64,000 bases of DNA from Aquimarina latercula DSM 2041 (GTDB taxonomy: Bacteria > Bacteroidota > Bacteroidia > Flavobacteriales > Flavobacteriaceae), in assembly GCF_000430645.1 (NCBI RefSeq), contig NZ_KE387185.1, positions 531,780 to 595,779 of the forward strand, read 5' to 3'. The position numbers and the translations under genes are program-made. The notes beneath the pieces were generated by a model, which saw nothing but the letters and a program-made list of their open reading frames with translations, was not told where the DNA came from and did no database searches. Below are positions 54,401 to 63,703 of this stretch, in pieces; the first letter of the stretch is position 1, and the number at the start of each line of letters is the position of its first letter.

Positions 54401-54802
54401 ATGCCCCAGAATACTAAAAGTGTTTGCATCATAGATGATGACAATATGTACATTAATTTAGTGAGTAAAATTATCAAGTTAAAAAAATTATCGAAGAATG
54501 TTATAGTCTTTAAAAATGGTAAGGAAGCTTTAGATTTTTTTATAACATCTATTAATGATGATATCAATAATAGGATCCCTCAGGTTATATTCCTCGACCT
54601 AAATATGCCTATTATGGACGGTTGGGAGTTTCTTCAAGAGTTTGATAAAATCAAAGATAAAATAGAGGAATCGATAGATTTATACGTGGTAAGTTCATCT
54701 ATTGATAGTAGGGATATTAATAAGGCTAAATCAATTGATTTGGTGTCAGATTATTTGACTAAGCCTATTAAGTTAGGTGATTTCGAAAAGATCCTAGTTT
54801 AA
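54401..54802 (+). CDS. single-domain response regulator
   Basis: A 133-residue receiver domain with no output domain. The IDDDN acidic pair is at the N-terminus, the phospho-acceptor Asp is in VIFLDLNMPIMDGWEFL, conserved Ser is in VVSSS, and Lys is in DYLTKPI. It resembles receiver proteins fed by hybrid or PAS-GGDEF-type kinases. No kinase gene is adjacent. It converges with lspA at a 3-nt gap. Confidence 0.92.
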   Translation: MPQNTKSVCIIDDDNMYINLVSKIIKLKKLSKNVIVFKNGKEALDFFITSINDDINNRIPQVIFLDLNMPIMDGWEFLQEFDKIKDKIEESIDLYVVSSSIDSRDINKAKSIDLVSDYLTKPIKLGDFEKILV

Positions 54803-54805
54803 AAC

Positions 54806-55423
54806 CTAAGATACTTCTTCTTCTTTCTTAGGAAAAGCTCTTTTGTTAAAAATAAGTAATAAGAAAACACCAATACTAATTGCAGAATCTGCAATATTGA
54901 ATACAGGATCAAAGAATGAGAAATGTTCTCCTCCCCAAAAAGGTATCCAGTCTGGTAAGATGTCATCATAAAACGTAAACTGAATCATATCTACTACTTT
55001 TCCGTAGAATACGCTTTCATATCCACCACCTTCTGGAAGAAACTGAGCAATCTGTGTAGATGTACTTTCATTAAAAATTATTCCATATAGAATCGAGTCA
55101 ATAATATTTCCGAAAGCTCCTGCAAATATTAAAGCAATACAAAATGTAAGAATTCTAGAACTATTTTTACGAACAGAATCATACAACCAGTACCCAATTC
55201 CAGTGATTGCTACCAGTCTAAATAATGTAAGTATAAGCTTGCCATAATTTCCTGGAAGTTCAAAACCCCAAGCCATTCCTTTATTTTCTACAAATACAAT
55301 TCGAAACCAGCTAAATACTGGCACTTCTTCATGTAATGAAAAACTAGTTTTGATATATATTTTGGAAATCTGATCAATTAGCAGAACTACGATTATAACT
55401 AAAATAGACTTCTTGAGGGACAT
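54806..55423 (-). CDS. lspA: lipoprotein signal peptidase (signal peptidase II)
   Basis: 205 residues with four TM segments (about 6-22, 62-82, 92-115, 172-196). Catalytic aspartates lie in GAFGNIIDSILYG and VFNIADSAIS. The 1-60 region carries IDQISKIYIKTSF and VENKGMAWGF. The loop between helices 3 and 4 is longer than in E. coli LspA (205 vs about 165 residues), as is common in Bacteroidota. It cleaves lipoprotein signals before the lipidated cysteine. It is downstream of the DUF4097 genes by 42 nt and may be read from that transcript. Confidence 0.95.
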   Translation of the reverse strand: MSLKKSILVIIVVLLIDQISKIYIKTSFSLHEEVPVFSWFRIVFVENKGMAWGFELPGNYGKLILTLFRLVAITGIGYWLYDSVRKNSSRILTFCIALIFAGAFGNIIDSILYGIIFNESTSTQIAQFLPEGGGYESVFYGKVVDMIQFTFYDDILPDWIPFWGGEHFSFFDPVFNIADSAISIGVFLLLIFNKRAFPKKEEEVS

Positions 55424-55465
55424 AAATTTCTCTTATTTCATACAGTGACGGACAAAAATAGTGTT

Positions 55466-56086
55466 TTATTTTGTTTTGTAGACACTTATATCTCCACTTA
55501 TAGATTTTAACTCAATGAGATGTTCTCCAAAAATTTTTTCAGCAGAAAGAATCCCCTTTTTTGTTGATGCATTTATTGTAGCATTTTTTGTGTATATCGT
55601 AATAGATCCGTCTAAAGTATTGATTACAGCATTCCCTATAAAATCGTTCAAGAAACAATCTCCAGAATTAAGTTCTACAAACAAAGATTTGATTTTAGCG
55701 TTTAAATTTAATGATGCCAGCCTGGAAGTGATAACAACATTTAGATGTTTGGGTAATTGTATTTTAACCTTTAATACAATAACTTTATGAGCACTTAATT
55801 TATCATTGTGGTTTTCTGAAAATGGTTGGATGTCGTCGATTATAGAAAGTGAATTTTCGTTTCTTTTTGTGTTGATAAACACATTGTTTTGATATTCTCC
55901 CTCGGAAACAGCAGTTACTATGATTTTGTTTTCTGAAGTATTTGTAACTTCTATTTGAAATGTGTTATCTAGAGTTATAGAAACTTCGGTTAGATCCGTA
56001 GCATCAATACTTTTGTTAAAACTTGATTGTGATTGCATCCAATTAAACACAAACAAAAAGATTAAAAAGAAAAAAGACTTCCTCAT
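55466..56086 (-). CDS. DUF4097-like secreted beta-helix protein
   Basis: 206 residues, signal peptide MRKSFFFLIFLFVFNWMQS. The rest is a series of short parallel strands (LNVVITSRLASLNLNAKI, SLFVELNSGDCFLNDF, AVINTLDGSITIYTKNA, LIELKSISGDISVYK) like the DUF4097/head-GIN beta-helix. It is the most diverged of the three adjacent DUF4097-type genes. It may bind or sense cell-surface components in connection with the ECF sigma factor; this is inference from location only. Confidence 0.75.
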   Translation of the reverse strand: MRKSFFFLIFLFVFNWMQSQSSFNKSIDATDLTEVSITLDNTFQIEVTNTSENKIIVTAVSEGEYQNNVFINTKRNENSLSIIDDIQPFSENHNDKLSAHKVIVLKVKIQLPKHLNVVITSRLASLNLNAKIKSLFVELNSGDCFLNDFIGNAVINTLDGSITIYTKNATINASTKKGILSAEKIFGEHLIELKSISGDISVYKTK

Positions 56087-56177
56087 ATTTTCTAAGGTAG
56101 CCTTTTTCCTGATTTTAATTTATATTTTAAACTTGATTTTTTTAGAATAGAAGGTTAAATTTATAAAGCGTGTTTCA

Positions 56178-56891
56178 TTATTGTTTTCTTATAAAAATGT
56201 CACCACTTACTGTCTGAAGTGCCAACTGACTTTTAGTATCTCCAAAAGTACCTGTTACCTTGCTTCCTACTATTCTGTTTTTTCCTTGATCAAATTCTAA
56301 TTCTTTGTCAGAATAGATCATTCCTGTAACAGTTTCTGCTTTTAGTTTGGATTTTGCAATATGAATATCGATAGTACCGCTTACTGTCTTAAGACTTAAA
56401 TCTCCCTGATATTTTTTAATATCAATATCACCACTTATGATATCAATTTCTAGTTCTCCTTGATAGTTTTCTGATGCAACACTTCCTGATATACTTTTAA
56501 CTCTTAGGCTCATATCTTCTGGCAAGTATAATGTGTAATTGGCATCCATATCTAGATTATTACAAGGGCCCCAGTTATTGTTTTTGTTTGATCCTTTCTT
56601 TTTGTTCCATTTTTTGAATAAATCACCATAACTTGATTCGATATCCAGGACAGCATCAGCGTTGTTTATTTTTAGATCAAAATAGTCATCAAATTCTCCA
56701 TCGTTAATACTTACTTCGGCTTTAAGGTAGACAGTGCTTTTATCCCAAGTTTTGATAACGATATCTTCGGCAAATTTAAATTCTACCCGAACTTCATTGG
56801 AAGAAGGAGTGATTTCTTTTTCTATTACTTTTTGTGCACTTACTTGAGATAAAGTGAAGCATACTGCGATTAGGTTTACTAAAATTTTCAT
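56178..56891 (-). CDS. DUF4097-family secreted protein
   Basis: 237 residues with signal peptide MKILVNLIAVCFTLSQVSAQ. C-terminal right-handed beta-helix repeats LRVKSISGSVASENYQGEL, EIDIISGDIDIKKYQG, SLKTVSGTIDIHIAK, LQTVSGDIFIRK: four near-identical rungs with VSG turns. There is a short disordered KKWNKKKGSNKNNN loop near residue 95. A homologue of the next gene, it probably arose by duplication. The function is unknown. Confidence 0.85.
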   Translation of the reverse strand: MKILVNLIAVCFTLSQVSAQKVIEKEITPSSNEVRVEFKFAEDIVIKTWDKSTVYLKAEVSINDGEFDDYFDLKINNADAVLDIESSYGDLFKKWNKKKGSNKNNNWGPCNNLDMDANYTLYLPEDMSLRVKSISGSVASENYQGELEIDIISGDIDIKKYQGDLSLKTVSGTIDIHIAKSKLKAETVTGMIYSDKELEFDQGKNRIVGSKVTGTFGDTKSQLALQTVSGDIFIRKQ

Positions 56892-56923
56892 GATTTTCTT
56901 GTTTTGATTGATGATTGACCTCT

Positions 56924-57682
56924 TTATTGTTTTCTTAGATATATATTACCGGTGGCTGACCTTAAGCTAATTTCTACTCCACCTTTATTAAGTTTTGTTT
57001 TTATTGTCCTTCTTGATCCCACAATTTTCATATTATTTTCTTCTTTAGGGAAGGCAAGTTCAAAGTCTGTAAAGATTTCACCCATTGTAGTTTTGAGTTC
57101 AAGGTTTGTTGCTGTATTTGAAGGAAGACTAACATCTATAGAACCTGCTGCAGATATTAAAGAGATAGGAGATTTTTGGCTAACTTTCTCAAAAACAACA
57201 TTGATTTCTCCTGTCGCTGTTCTAGCTACTACAGGTCCGGTGATATCTTTAAGAGTTATCTCTCCTATATTAGTAGAAGCTTCAATTTCTGAGGAAAATC
57301 CAATTAATTTGATATCTCCGAGATTACTCCTTTCAATAGAAATGTTGACGTTTTTTGGAAGGTATATTTTTAGAGTATTACTATGCATACCTTTTAGGTT
57401 TTTTACAATCAATGTTTCACCTTCTCTTTTAGTAAAAATACCAACACCGGTATTGTCAGAACCACCCGCATATACTGCTTTGAGACCTTTTGCTTTCTCA
57501 GGTAAGCGTCGGTTTTCTCCGATTATTGTTATTTCATTCTTGTCGTGAGCAGTTATCGATAGGCTAGCGTCTGAACTAATTTTTACCTTTTTAACACCTT
57601 TTAAAGGTTGTGTATAGTTCTCTTGTGCTTTTAGTTGCCCTATAGTAATAAAAAGTACTATGGCGATTGCTATATTTTTCAT
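56924..57682 (-). CDS. DUF4097-family secreted protein
   Basis: 252 residues, signal peptide MKNIAIAIVLFITIGQLKAQ. Beta-helix rungs INISIERSNLGDIKLIGFS, EASTNIGEITLKDITG, ARTATGEINVVFEK, LISAAGSIDVSLPS, LKTTMGEIFTDF and LRSATGNIYLRKQ. The C-termini of this and the preceding family member end alike (IYLRKQ / IFIRKQ), which marks them as paralogues. It is directly downstream of the anti-sigma factor gene (32 nt). Confidence 0.87.
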   Translation of the reverse strand: MKNIAIAIVLFITIGQLKAQENYTQPLKGVKKVKISSDASLSITAHDKNEITIIGENRRLPEKAKGLKAVYAGGSDNTGVGIFTKREGETLIVKNLKGMHSNTLKIYLPKNVNISIERSNLGDIKLIGFSSEIEASTNIGEITLKDITGPVVARTATGEINVVFEKVSQKSPISLISAAGSIDVSLPSNTATNLELKTTMGEIFTDFELAFPKEENNMKIVGSRRTIKTKLNKGGVEISLRSATGNIYLRKQ

Positions 57683-57714
57683 CTGTTCTGTTTTAATGTT
57701 TTTTGATTGAAATT

Positions 57715-58506
57715 TTAAATTAAATTAGGGAGACCAATGTTTACTTGATCTTTTACATAACTTGGAGTTTCTTCATTTTGAAGTAACTTTTCCATAGAAG
57801 GAACTGCGCGTTTTTCCTGTATGGATACTAATATTTGAATTAATTCAATTTGCATGCCTGGATCTTGTTCTGTTTCCAGTGCATTTATAAATGATTTACG
57901 TACCATTTCTAAATCCGAAAATTTAGCAAGTGCTTCTGCTGCAGCTAGTCGCACATTGATATGATCATCATAAAACATTTTACTTATTAAAGCTTCTAAT
58001 ATGTCATTACCTGGTTTTTCGAATTCTTCAGCATAGTTTACAGCTTGCAAACGTTTACTTGCCGATTCATTTTCTATTAGAGAAATAGTAACTTCTTGTT
58101 TTAGTTGTATTTTTTCTTTCTCCAATACGGCCATTTCTTTATAAAAAGATGCATCGTTTTGTTGCTTTCCATAGAAATATGAAGAAATGATTAGCGCAAT
58201 TGTTGCCGCGATTTGTAAAGCTGTTTTCCAATATTTTTTTGAAGAATTATGAAGCGATATTACTTTAGATTCTGACAATAACTTTTTTTCTTGCTCAAGC
58301 ATTTTTTCAAAACCTTCTTTCAGGGTTTTATTTGGTAATTCTTGGTCAGTATTGTCTATTCCATTAAGAATGAGACGTAATTCATTTAATGATTCTTTAC
58401 AGCTATTACAGTTTGTTAGATGAGCTGTAATAGTTTCGCGTTCTTGTTGATCTAAGTTGTCATCAAGATAATCGATGAATTTTTCTTCTATTTGTTTACA
58501 GTTCAT
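57715..58506 (-). CDS. zinc-finger anti-sigma factor with HEAT repeats
   Basis: 263 residues. The N-terminal ZAS-type zinc finger reads H29-x3-C33-x2-C36 (HLTNCNSC). A single TM segment is at about 93-112 (ALQIAATIALIISSYFYG). A coiled-coil (about 118-150) follows, then HEAT-like repeats (about 165-263, with VRLAAAEALAKFSD and EKRAVPSMEKLLQNE). The ECF sigma gene is 4 nt upstream. The finger would sequester the sigma factor, and the extracytoplasmic HEAT domain is the likely sensor or partner-binding module. The HEAT domain is unusual compared with the short ZAS proteins. Confidence 0.85.
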   Translation of the reverse strand: MNCKQIEEKFIDYLDDNLDQQERETITAHLTNCNSCKESLNELRLILNGIDNTDQELPNKTLKEGFEKMLEQEKKLLSESKVISLHNSSKKYWKTALQIAATIALIISSYFYGKQQNDASFYKEMAVLEKEKIQLKQEVTISLIENESASKRLQAVNYAEEFEKPGNDILEALISKMFYDDHINVRLAAAEALAKFSDLEMVRKSFINALETEQDPGMQIELIQILVSIQEKRAVPSMEKLLQNEETPSYVKDQVNIGLPNLI

Positions 58507-58510
58507 AATA

Positions 58511-59044
58511 CTATATATTTTGTAAGTAATGATCTTTTAATTTATGAATTGCACGATGTACTTTGGTTTTAACGGCTCCTGTTGTGGATCCTGTAATTTC
58601 TGCAATTTCTTGATACTTGATTCCTTGATATCGATTCATGATTACTAATTCTCTATCGTTAGGGTTTAGCTCTTTTAATGCGTTATCAAGTTGTTCTTTA
58701 ATTTCTTCTTTTTCTATATGATCGGTTTCTTTTCGTTCTATTTTGTATTCGATTTCATCTAATCGCTGATCTTTATTTTTCTGATTTTGATAGTGATCAG
58801 AAAAGATATTCCTAGCAATTGTATAAATCCAAGATGAAAACTTACCTTTTTTATAAGACTTTCTGTATTTGATAGCTTTATAGAAAACCTCTTGAGTGAT
58901 ATCTTGGCTGACATCTTTATCTCGAGTCATTTTCAATAAAAAATTAAATATTCTTATATGGTATCGATCAAAAAGGATACTCATCATATCTAAATCATCA
59001 TTAGATACTAGAATCATTAATTCTTCGTCAGTTAGATTTTTCAA
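58511..59044 (-). CDS. ECF-type RNA polymerase sigma factor
   Basis: 177 residues. Region 2 (about 20-88): LFDRYHIRIFNFLLKMTRD, DITQEVFYKAIKYRKSYK and FSSWIYTIARNIFSDHY. Region 4 (about 118-172): LNPNDRELVIMNRYQGIKYQEIAEITGSTTGAVK is the helix-turn-helix. It directs RNA polymerase to stress or surface promoters; cognate targets probably include its own operon. The paired anti-sigma gene follows at 4 nt. The gene stands 123 nt from dksA, beyond the dksA terminator, so it has its own promoter. Confidence 0.93.
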   Translation of the reverse strand: MKNLTDEELMILVSNDDLDMMSILFDRYHIRIFNFLLKMTRDKDVSQDITQEVFYKAIKYRKSYKKGKFSSWIYTIARNIFSDHYQNQKNKDQRLDEIEYKIERKETDHIEKEEIKEQLDNALKELNPNDRELVIMNRYQGIKYQEIAEITGSTTGAVKTKVHRAIHKLKDHYLQNI

Positions 59045-59111
59045 GATGTTACTCTTTTTGGTTAGTCTCTATAAGTAATACCAGAATTTTTTAAAAAGGT
59101 TACATTAGGGT

Positions 59112-59146
59112 ATAAAAAAAGTGCTTTCCGATTGAGAAAGCACTTT
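59112..59146 (-). terminator. terminator of the ileS-dksA operon
   Basis: The 10-bp stem AAAGTGCTTT / AAAGCACTTT encloses loop CCGATTGAG, and the minus strand continues into T7 (TATAAAAAAA on plus). It lies 22 nt past the dksA stop and separates it from the ECF sigma operon. Confidence 0.85.
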
Positions 59147-59167
59147 AAATTTACAATATTTTGATAT

Positions 59168-59551
59168 TTATTTCTGCATATTCTTAGCTTCAATACTAAG
59201 AGTAGCGTGCGGAACTAGTTTTAACCTTTCGGGATTAATAAGCTTTCCAGTCACACGGCAGATACCATATGTTTTATTTTCTATGCGTAAAATCGCATTT
59301 TTTAAATCACGGACAAATTTTTCTTGTCTAATAGCTAATTGAGTGTTTGCTTCTTTAGACATAGTTTCACTCCCCTCTTCAAAAGCTTTGAATGTAGGTG
59401 AAGTATCATCTGTACCATTGTTACCGTCGTTTTTGTAAGCGCTCTGAAGTAATTCTAAATCCTTCTGAGCTTTTTCCATTTTTTCAACGATGATTTCCTT
59501 GAACATCGTTAAATCGGCGTCGCTATACCTTACTTTTACATCTTCTGCCAT
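59168..59551 (-). CDS. TraR/DksA-family protein
   Basis: A 127-residue DksA-like protein: an N-terminal coiled-coil helix pair (about 10-75, with MFKEIIVEKMEKAQKDLELL) and a C-terminal segment TYGICRVTGKLINPERL. Only one cysteine of the usual C4 zinc finger is present, so this finger is degenerate, as in many Bacteroidota DksA proteins. It binds RNA polymerase through the secondary channel, modulating stringent-type control (family knowledge). It is co-transcribed with ileS (4-nt gap). Confidence 0.88.
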   Translation of the reverse strand: MAEDVKVRYSDADLTMFKEIIVEKMEKAQKDLELLQSAYKNDGNNGTDDTSPTFKAFEEGSETMSKEANTQLAIRQEKFVRDLKNAILRIENKTYGICRVTGKLINPERLKLVPHATLSIEAKNMQK

Positions 59552-59555
59552 ACTC

Positions 59556-62500
59556 TTATTGTTTTTTTATTACCAATTGGGTTGCAATGTCGTCAAACGC
59601 AATTTCTGTACCATTTATTACATCTGTTGCAAATTCAATTGTATCGGTTAAGGTTTCATTCTTGATGTATGCTTCATTAGTTGCAACAGCTTCTTGTATA
59701 GATTTGTTTTCTTTTATTACAACTTCTATACGATCAGTCACTTCTAATCCACTATCCTTACGAATATTTTGAATTCTATTTACAAGTTCCCTTGCGATAC
59801 CTTCTTTTCTAAGCTCTGGAGTTATGGTTATGTCCAAAGCTACAGTAAGTGATCCAGAATTTGCAACTAACCAACCCTCGATATCCTGAGAACTGATTTC
59901 TACATCATCGGTACCTAATGTAATAATTTTATCATTAATTTCTATATCAAAACTACCAGTTTGTTCAAGAATTTTAATTGATTCTTGATCAAAAGATTGT
60001 ATCTTATTGGCTATCAGTTTCATGTCTTTCCCGAAACGAGGACCTAGATTTTTAAAATTTGGCTTAATTTGTTTTACTAATATACCAGAAGCGTCATCTA
60101 ATAGCTCAATTTCCTTAACATTAACTTCACTTTTAATCAAGCCAGCGATGTCATTTATCTCAGCTTTGTCGGCTTCATTTAATACAGGAATCATAATTCT
60201 CTGTAATGGCTGTCGTACTTTTATTTTTTCTTTTTGACGTAAAGAAAGTACTAAAGAACATACAGATTGAGCTTTTTGCATTTTGTGCTCTAGCGCTTTA
60301 TCTACATATGAACTATCATATTCTGGGAAATGCGAAAGGTGAACACTTTCGAAAGATTTTTGACCAGAATTAGAAACAAGATCTTTATATAATCGATCCA
60401 TAAAAAATGGTGCAACCGGAGCTCCTAATTTAGCTACTGTTACCATACAAGTATATAATGTTTGGTACGCCGATATTTTGTCTTTCTGGTAATCACCTTT
60501 CCAATATCTTCTTCTACTCAAACGAACAAACCAATTACTCAGATTTTCTTGAACAAAATCAGATATGGCTCTAGAAGCCTTTGTAGGTTCGTATTCATTG
60601 TAATATTCATCTACACTTTTTATTAATGTGTGTAGTTCGCTTAGAATCCAACGATCAATCTCCGGACGTTCTGCTAATGGAATATCAGCTTCGGCATAAG
60701 AGAAATTGTCGATATTGGCATATAATGTAAAAAAAGAATACGTATTGTATAAAGTTCCAAAGAACTTACGGCGAACTTCACCGATTCCTTCTGTATCAAA
60801 TTTTAGGTTATCCCAAGGATTAGCATTACTAATCATATACCATCTAGTAGCATCAGGGCCGAATGTTTTTAAGGTTTCAAACGGATCTGTTGCATTTCCT
60901 AAACGCTTAGACATTTTTTGACCATGTTTATCTAAAACCAAGCCATTGGATACCACATTTTTGTATGCAACATCATCAAATATCATAGTTCCTATTGCAT
61001 GAAGTGTATAAAACCATCCACGGGTTTGATCAACACCTTCTGCTATAAAATCTGCTTTTTTCTCTCCAGATTCTACCTTTTCTTTGTTTTCAAATGGATA
61101 ATGCCATTGTGCATATGGCATGGATCCAGAATCAAACCACACGTCAATAAGGTCACTTTCGCGTTTCATTGGTTTTCCTGAAGGTGAAACTAAAGTGATC
61201 TTGTCAACAACATTTTTATGAAGATCTATTTTGTTATAGTTTTCTTCGCTCATATCTCCGACAATAAAATCTGCAAAAATATCTGCTTCTAGAACACCAG
61301 CTTCTACCGCTTTTTTCATTTCAGCTTTCAACTCTTCTACAGATCCTATGATCATCTCTTCTTTACCGTCTTCAGTTCTCCAAATAGGTAATGGAATTCC
61401 CCAAAAACGAGATCTAGATAAATTCCAATCATTAGCATTTGCTAGCCAATTACCAAATCGTCCTTCTCCTGTAGCTTTTGGTTTCCAGTTGATGCCAAGG
61501 TTTAACTCATGCATACGATCCTTAAAGTCGGTTACTTTTATAAACCAAGAGTCTAAAGGGTAATATAAAATAGGCTTGTCTGTACGCCAACAATTAGGGT
61601 AACTGTGAACATATTTTTCAACCTTAAATGCTTTGTTTTCTATTTTTAATTTGATAGCAATCTCTACGTCAACGGACTTTTCCGGAGCTTCACCATCATT
61701 GTAGTACTCGTTTTTTACATATTTTCCACCAAATTCTCCAACGTGTTTTGTGAATTTACCTTGTAAATCAACTAACGGAACTAAATTGTCGTTATCATCT
61801 TTAACGAGTAAAGGTGGAATTTCTGGAGTTGCTTGTTTGGCAACCATAGCATCATCTGCACCAAACGTAGGAGCAGTATGTACAATACCAGTACCATCTT
61901 CGGTAGTTACAAAATCACCAGATATTACTCTAAAAGCATTTTCTGGATTGTCATAAGGAGTTGCATAATCTAGTAGTTGCTCATAACGGATTTCTACTAG
62001 ATCAATTCCTTTAAATTCTTTAAGGATGTAATATGGAACTTTTTTATCTCCTTCTTTAAAAGCATCTACTTCGTTTTCATTTTCCACTAAAACAAATTTT
62101 CCGCCAAACTGTTTTCCAACTAGATTTTTAGCCAGAATCACATTAATCGGTTCGAACGTATACTGATTGAAAGTTTTTACAACTACATAATCAATCTTGG
62201 GCCCAACGGTTAATGCAGTATTCGATGGTAATGTCCAAGGAGTAGTTGTCCAAGCTAAGAAATAAATATCACCAATCACATCTGTTAAGAAAGAAGGCAG
62301 TGTTTCTTTTTTAGATTTGAACTGTGCAACTATTGTTGTATCCGTTACATCTTGGTATGTTCCTGGTTGATTAAGCTCATGTGAACTTAATCCTGTTCCC
62401 GCTTTGGGAGAATATGGTTGTATTGTATATCCTTTGTATAATAACCCTTTCTTATAGATTTCAGAAAGTAACCACCATACGGTTTCCATATACTTAGATT

Positions 62501-62960
62501 TATAAGTAATGTATGGATCTTCCATATCTACCCAATATCCAATTTTTTGGGTAAGATCATTCCAGATGTCCGTATAACGCATTACGGCTTTTTTACAAGC
62601 TTCGTTATATTCTTCAACGGTAATTTTCTTGCCGATATCTTCTTTAGTGATACCTAATTCTTTCTCGACTCCTAATTCTACAGGAAGTCCGTGAGTATCC
62701 CATCCAGCTTTACGCTTTACTTGAAATCCTTTTTGAGTTTTATAACGACAAAAAATATCTTTAATAGCACGAGCCATTACGTGGTGAATTCCTGGTAATC
62801 CATTCGCTGATGGTGGTCCTTCAAAAAATACAAAAGGAGTTGCACCTTCTCGCTCAGAAATACTCTTTTCGAAAATATTATTCTGTTGCCAGAATTCTAG
62901 TATATCGTCTGCCACTTTGGGCAAGTCAAGTCCTTTATATTCAGGAAACTTCGTGCTCAT
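59556..62960 (-). CDS. ileS: isoleucyl-tRNA synthetase
   Basis: A 1134-residue class Ia synthetase of the long (eukaryote-like, IleRS2) size class. The HIGH-equivalent is GLPGIHHVM, the KMSKS loop is KHGQKMSKRLGN, and an editing domain is inserted at about 190-400 with GTGIVHTAPTFGADD. The C-terminal domain ends SDTIEFATDVINGTEIAFDD without an obvious zinc finger. It charges tRNA-Ile and edits Val. It is first in the operon with dksA. A weak -7 box (TATTTTCG) lies near 62986-62993. Confidence 0.97.
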   Translation of the reverse strand: MSTKFPEYKGLDLPKVADDILEFWQQNNIFEKSISEREGATPFVFFEGPPSANGLPGIHHVMARAIKDIFCRYKTQKGFQVKRKAGWDTHGLPVELGVEKELGITKEDIGKKITVEEYNEACKKAVMRYTDIWNDLTQKIGYWVDMEDPYITYKSKYMETVWWLLSEIYKKGLLYKGYTIQPYSPKAGTGLSSHELNQPGTYQDVTDTTIVAQFKSKKETLPSFLTDVIGDIYFLAWTTTPWTLPSNTALTVGPKIDYVVVKTFNQYTFEPINVILAKNLVGKQFGGKFVLVENENEVDAFKEGDKKVPYYILKEFKGIDLVEIRYEQLLDYATPYDNPENAFRVISGDFVTTEDGTGIVHTAPTFGADDAMVAKQATPEIPPLLVKDDNDNLVPLVDLQGKFTKHVGEFGGKYVKNEYYNDGEAPEKSVDVEIAIKLKIENKAFKVEKYVHSYPNCWRTDKPILYYPLDSWFIKVTDFKDRMHELNLGINWKPKATGEGRFGNWLANANDWNLSRSRFWGIPLPIWRTEDGKEEMIIGSVEELKAEMKKAVEAGVLEADIFADFIVGDMSEENYNKIDLHKNVVDKITLVSPSGKPMKRESDLIDVWFDSGSMPYAQWHYPFENKEKVESGEKKADFIAEGVDQTRGWFYTLHAIGTMIFDDVAYKNVVSNGLVLDKHGQKMSKRLGNATDPFETLKTFGPDATRWYMISNANPWDNLKFDTEGIGEVRRKFFGTLYNTYSFFTLYANIDNFSYAEADIPLAERPEIDRWILSELHTLIKSVDEYYNEYEPTKASRAISDFVQENLSNWFVRLSRRRYWKGDYQKDKISAYQTLYTCMVTVAKLGAPVAPFFMDRLYKDLVSNSGQKSFESVHLSHFPEYDSSYVDKALEHKMQKAQSVCSLVLSLRQKEKIKVRQPLQRIMIPVLNEADKAEINDIAGLIKSEVNVKEIELLDDASGILVKQIKPNFKNLGPRFGKDMKLIANKIQSFDQESIKILEQTGSFDIEINDKIITLGTDDVEISSQDIEGWLVANSGSLTVALDITITPELRKEGIARELVNRIQNIRKDSGLEVTDRIEVVIKENKSIQEAVATNEAYIKNETLTDTIEFATDVINGTEIAFDDIATQLVIKKQ

Positions 62961-63188
62961 TTGATCGTTCTTTCTGTTAAGTCTGCGAAAATAAGGATTT
63001 TCTATAAAAATGACGAGTGTAAACAGCTCAAATATTGGTGATTATTTGACTATAAAATTTTGAATATTAAATCTAGTATTTAGTTCGCTTTTGATTTAAT
63101 TTGAAACCGATTAAAGAAACCATCTATAAAATTAAAATAGTATGCTCTTGGTAATACATGAAAAGTTATTTTTGAAATCTAAATTATA

Positions 63189-63656
63189 ATGATGGGTTTA
63201 AAACATTCAATTCTTAAAGTACAAGCTGCCTTGGGTAATGTTAGGGCTATGGAAAAATTACACGTTGATAGCCATACAGAGGATATAATCATTAAAGTTG
63301 AAGGTACGCGGTTTGCTACCTCACAATTAAATGAAATCTATATGGACATTGTGGAGTTGGCAGGTTACTATTATGTAAAGACTATTGTCTTAGGTAGTTT
63401 TCATATTAAAACTTGGAAAGGAGCTAATCTGTTAATTGGTGGAAGGGATTTTGAGTTGAATTTGGTTTCGGATATGCAGGAGATAGAGTCTGATTTTTCA
63501 AACGTATCGAATAGAAGTATTACCCAAATAGATTTTATTATTGAAGAACAGGATCTTGATAAAATCAAACCATCGAAAATAAATTCAATAACGTTAACCT
63601 CAAAAAAGAAAACTGCTCATTTTGAAAACATTGTAATTCACGATGAAGAAGAATAG
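63189..63656 (+). CDS. conserved-looking hypothetical protein
   Basis: A 155-residue cytoplasmic protein with no signal peptide or TM segment. A helical start (LKHSILKVQAALGNVRAMEKL) is followed by alternating strands (DIIIKVEGTRFATSQLNE, YYYVKTIVLGSFHIKTW, LLIGGRDFELNLVS) and an acidic C-terminus (HDEEE). I do not recognise the family. It is followed 47 nt later by the omega-amidase gene. The codon pattern and the strand/helix alternation support a real gene. Confidence 0.75.
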   Translation: MMGLKHSILKVQAALGNVRAMEKLHVDSHTEDIIIKVEGTRFATSQLNEIYMDIVELAGYYYVKTIVLGSFHIKTWKGANLLIGGRDFELNLVSDMQEIESDFSNVSNRSITQIDFIIEEQDLDKIKPSKINSITLTSKKKTAHFENIVIHDEEE

Positions 63657-63703
63657 TTCGTTAAATCTTTTTTGAAAAAATGTGATTTCACTATTTTTAA
63701 ACT

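Noticed and set aside
54806..54835. CCTAAGA / TCTTAGG hairpin at the convergent ends of the response regulator and lspA
   Set aside because: It lies inside the lspA coding end, its loop is long and it has no T-run; likely incidental.
59168..59551. DksA zinc-finger loss as a sign of a decaying gene
   Set aside because: The rest of the protein is intact and Bacteroidota DksA/TraR proteins commonly lack the full C4 finger.
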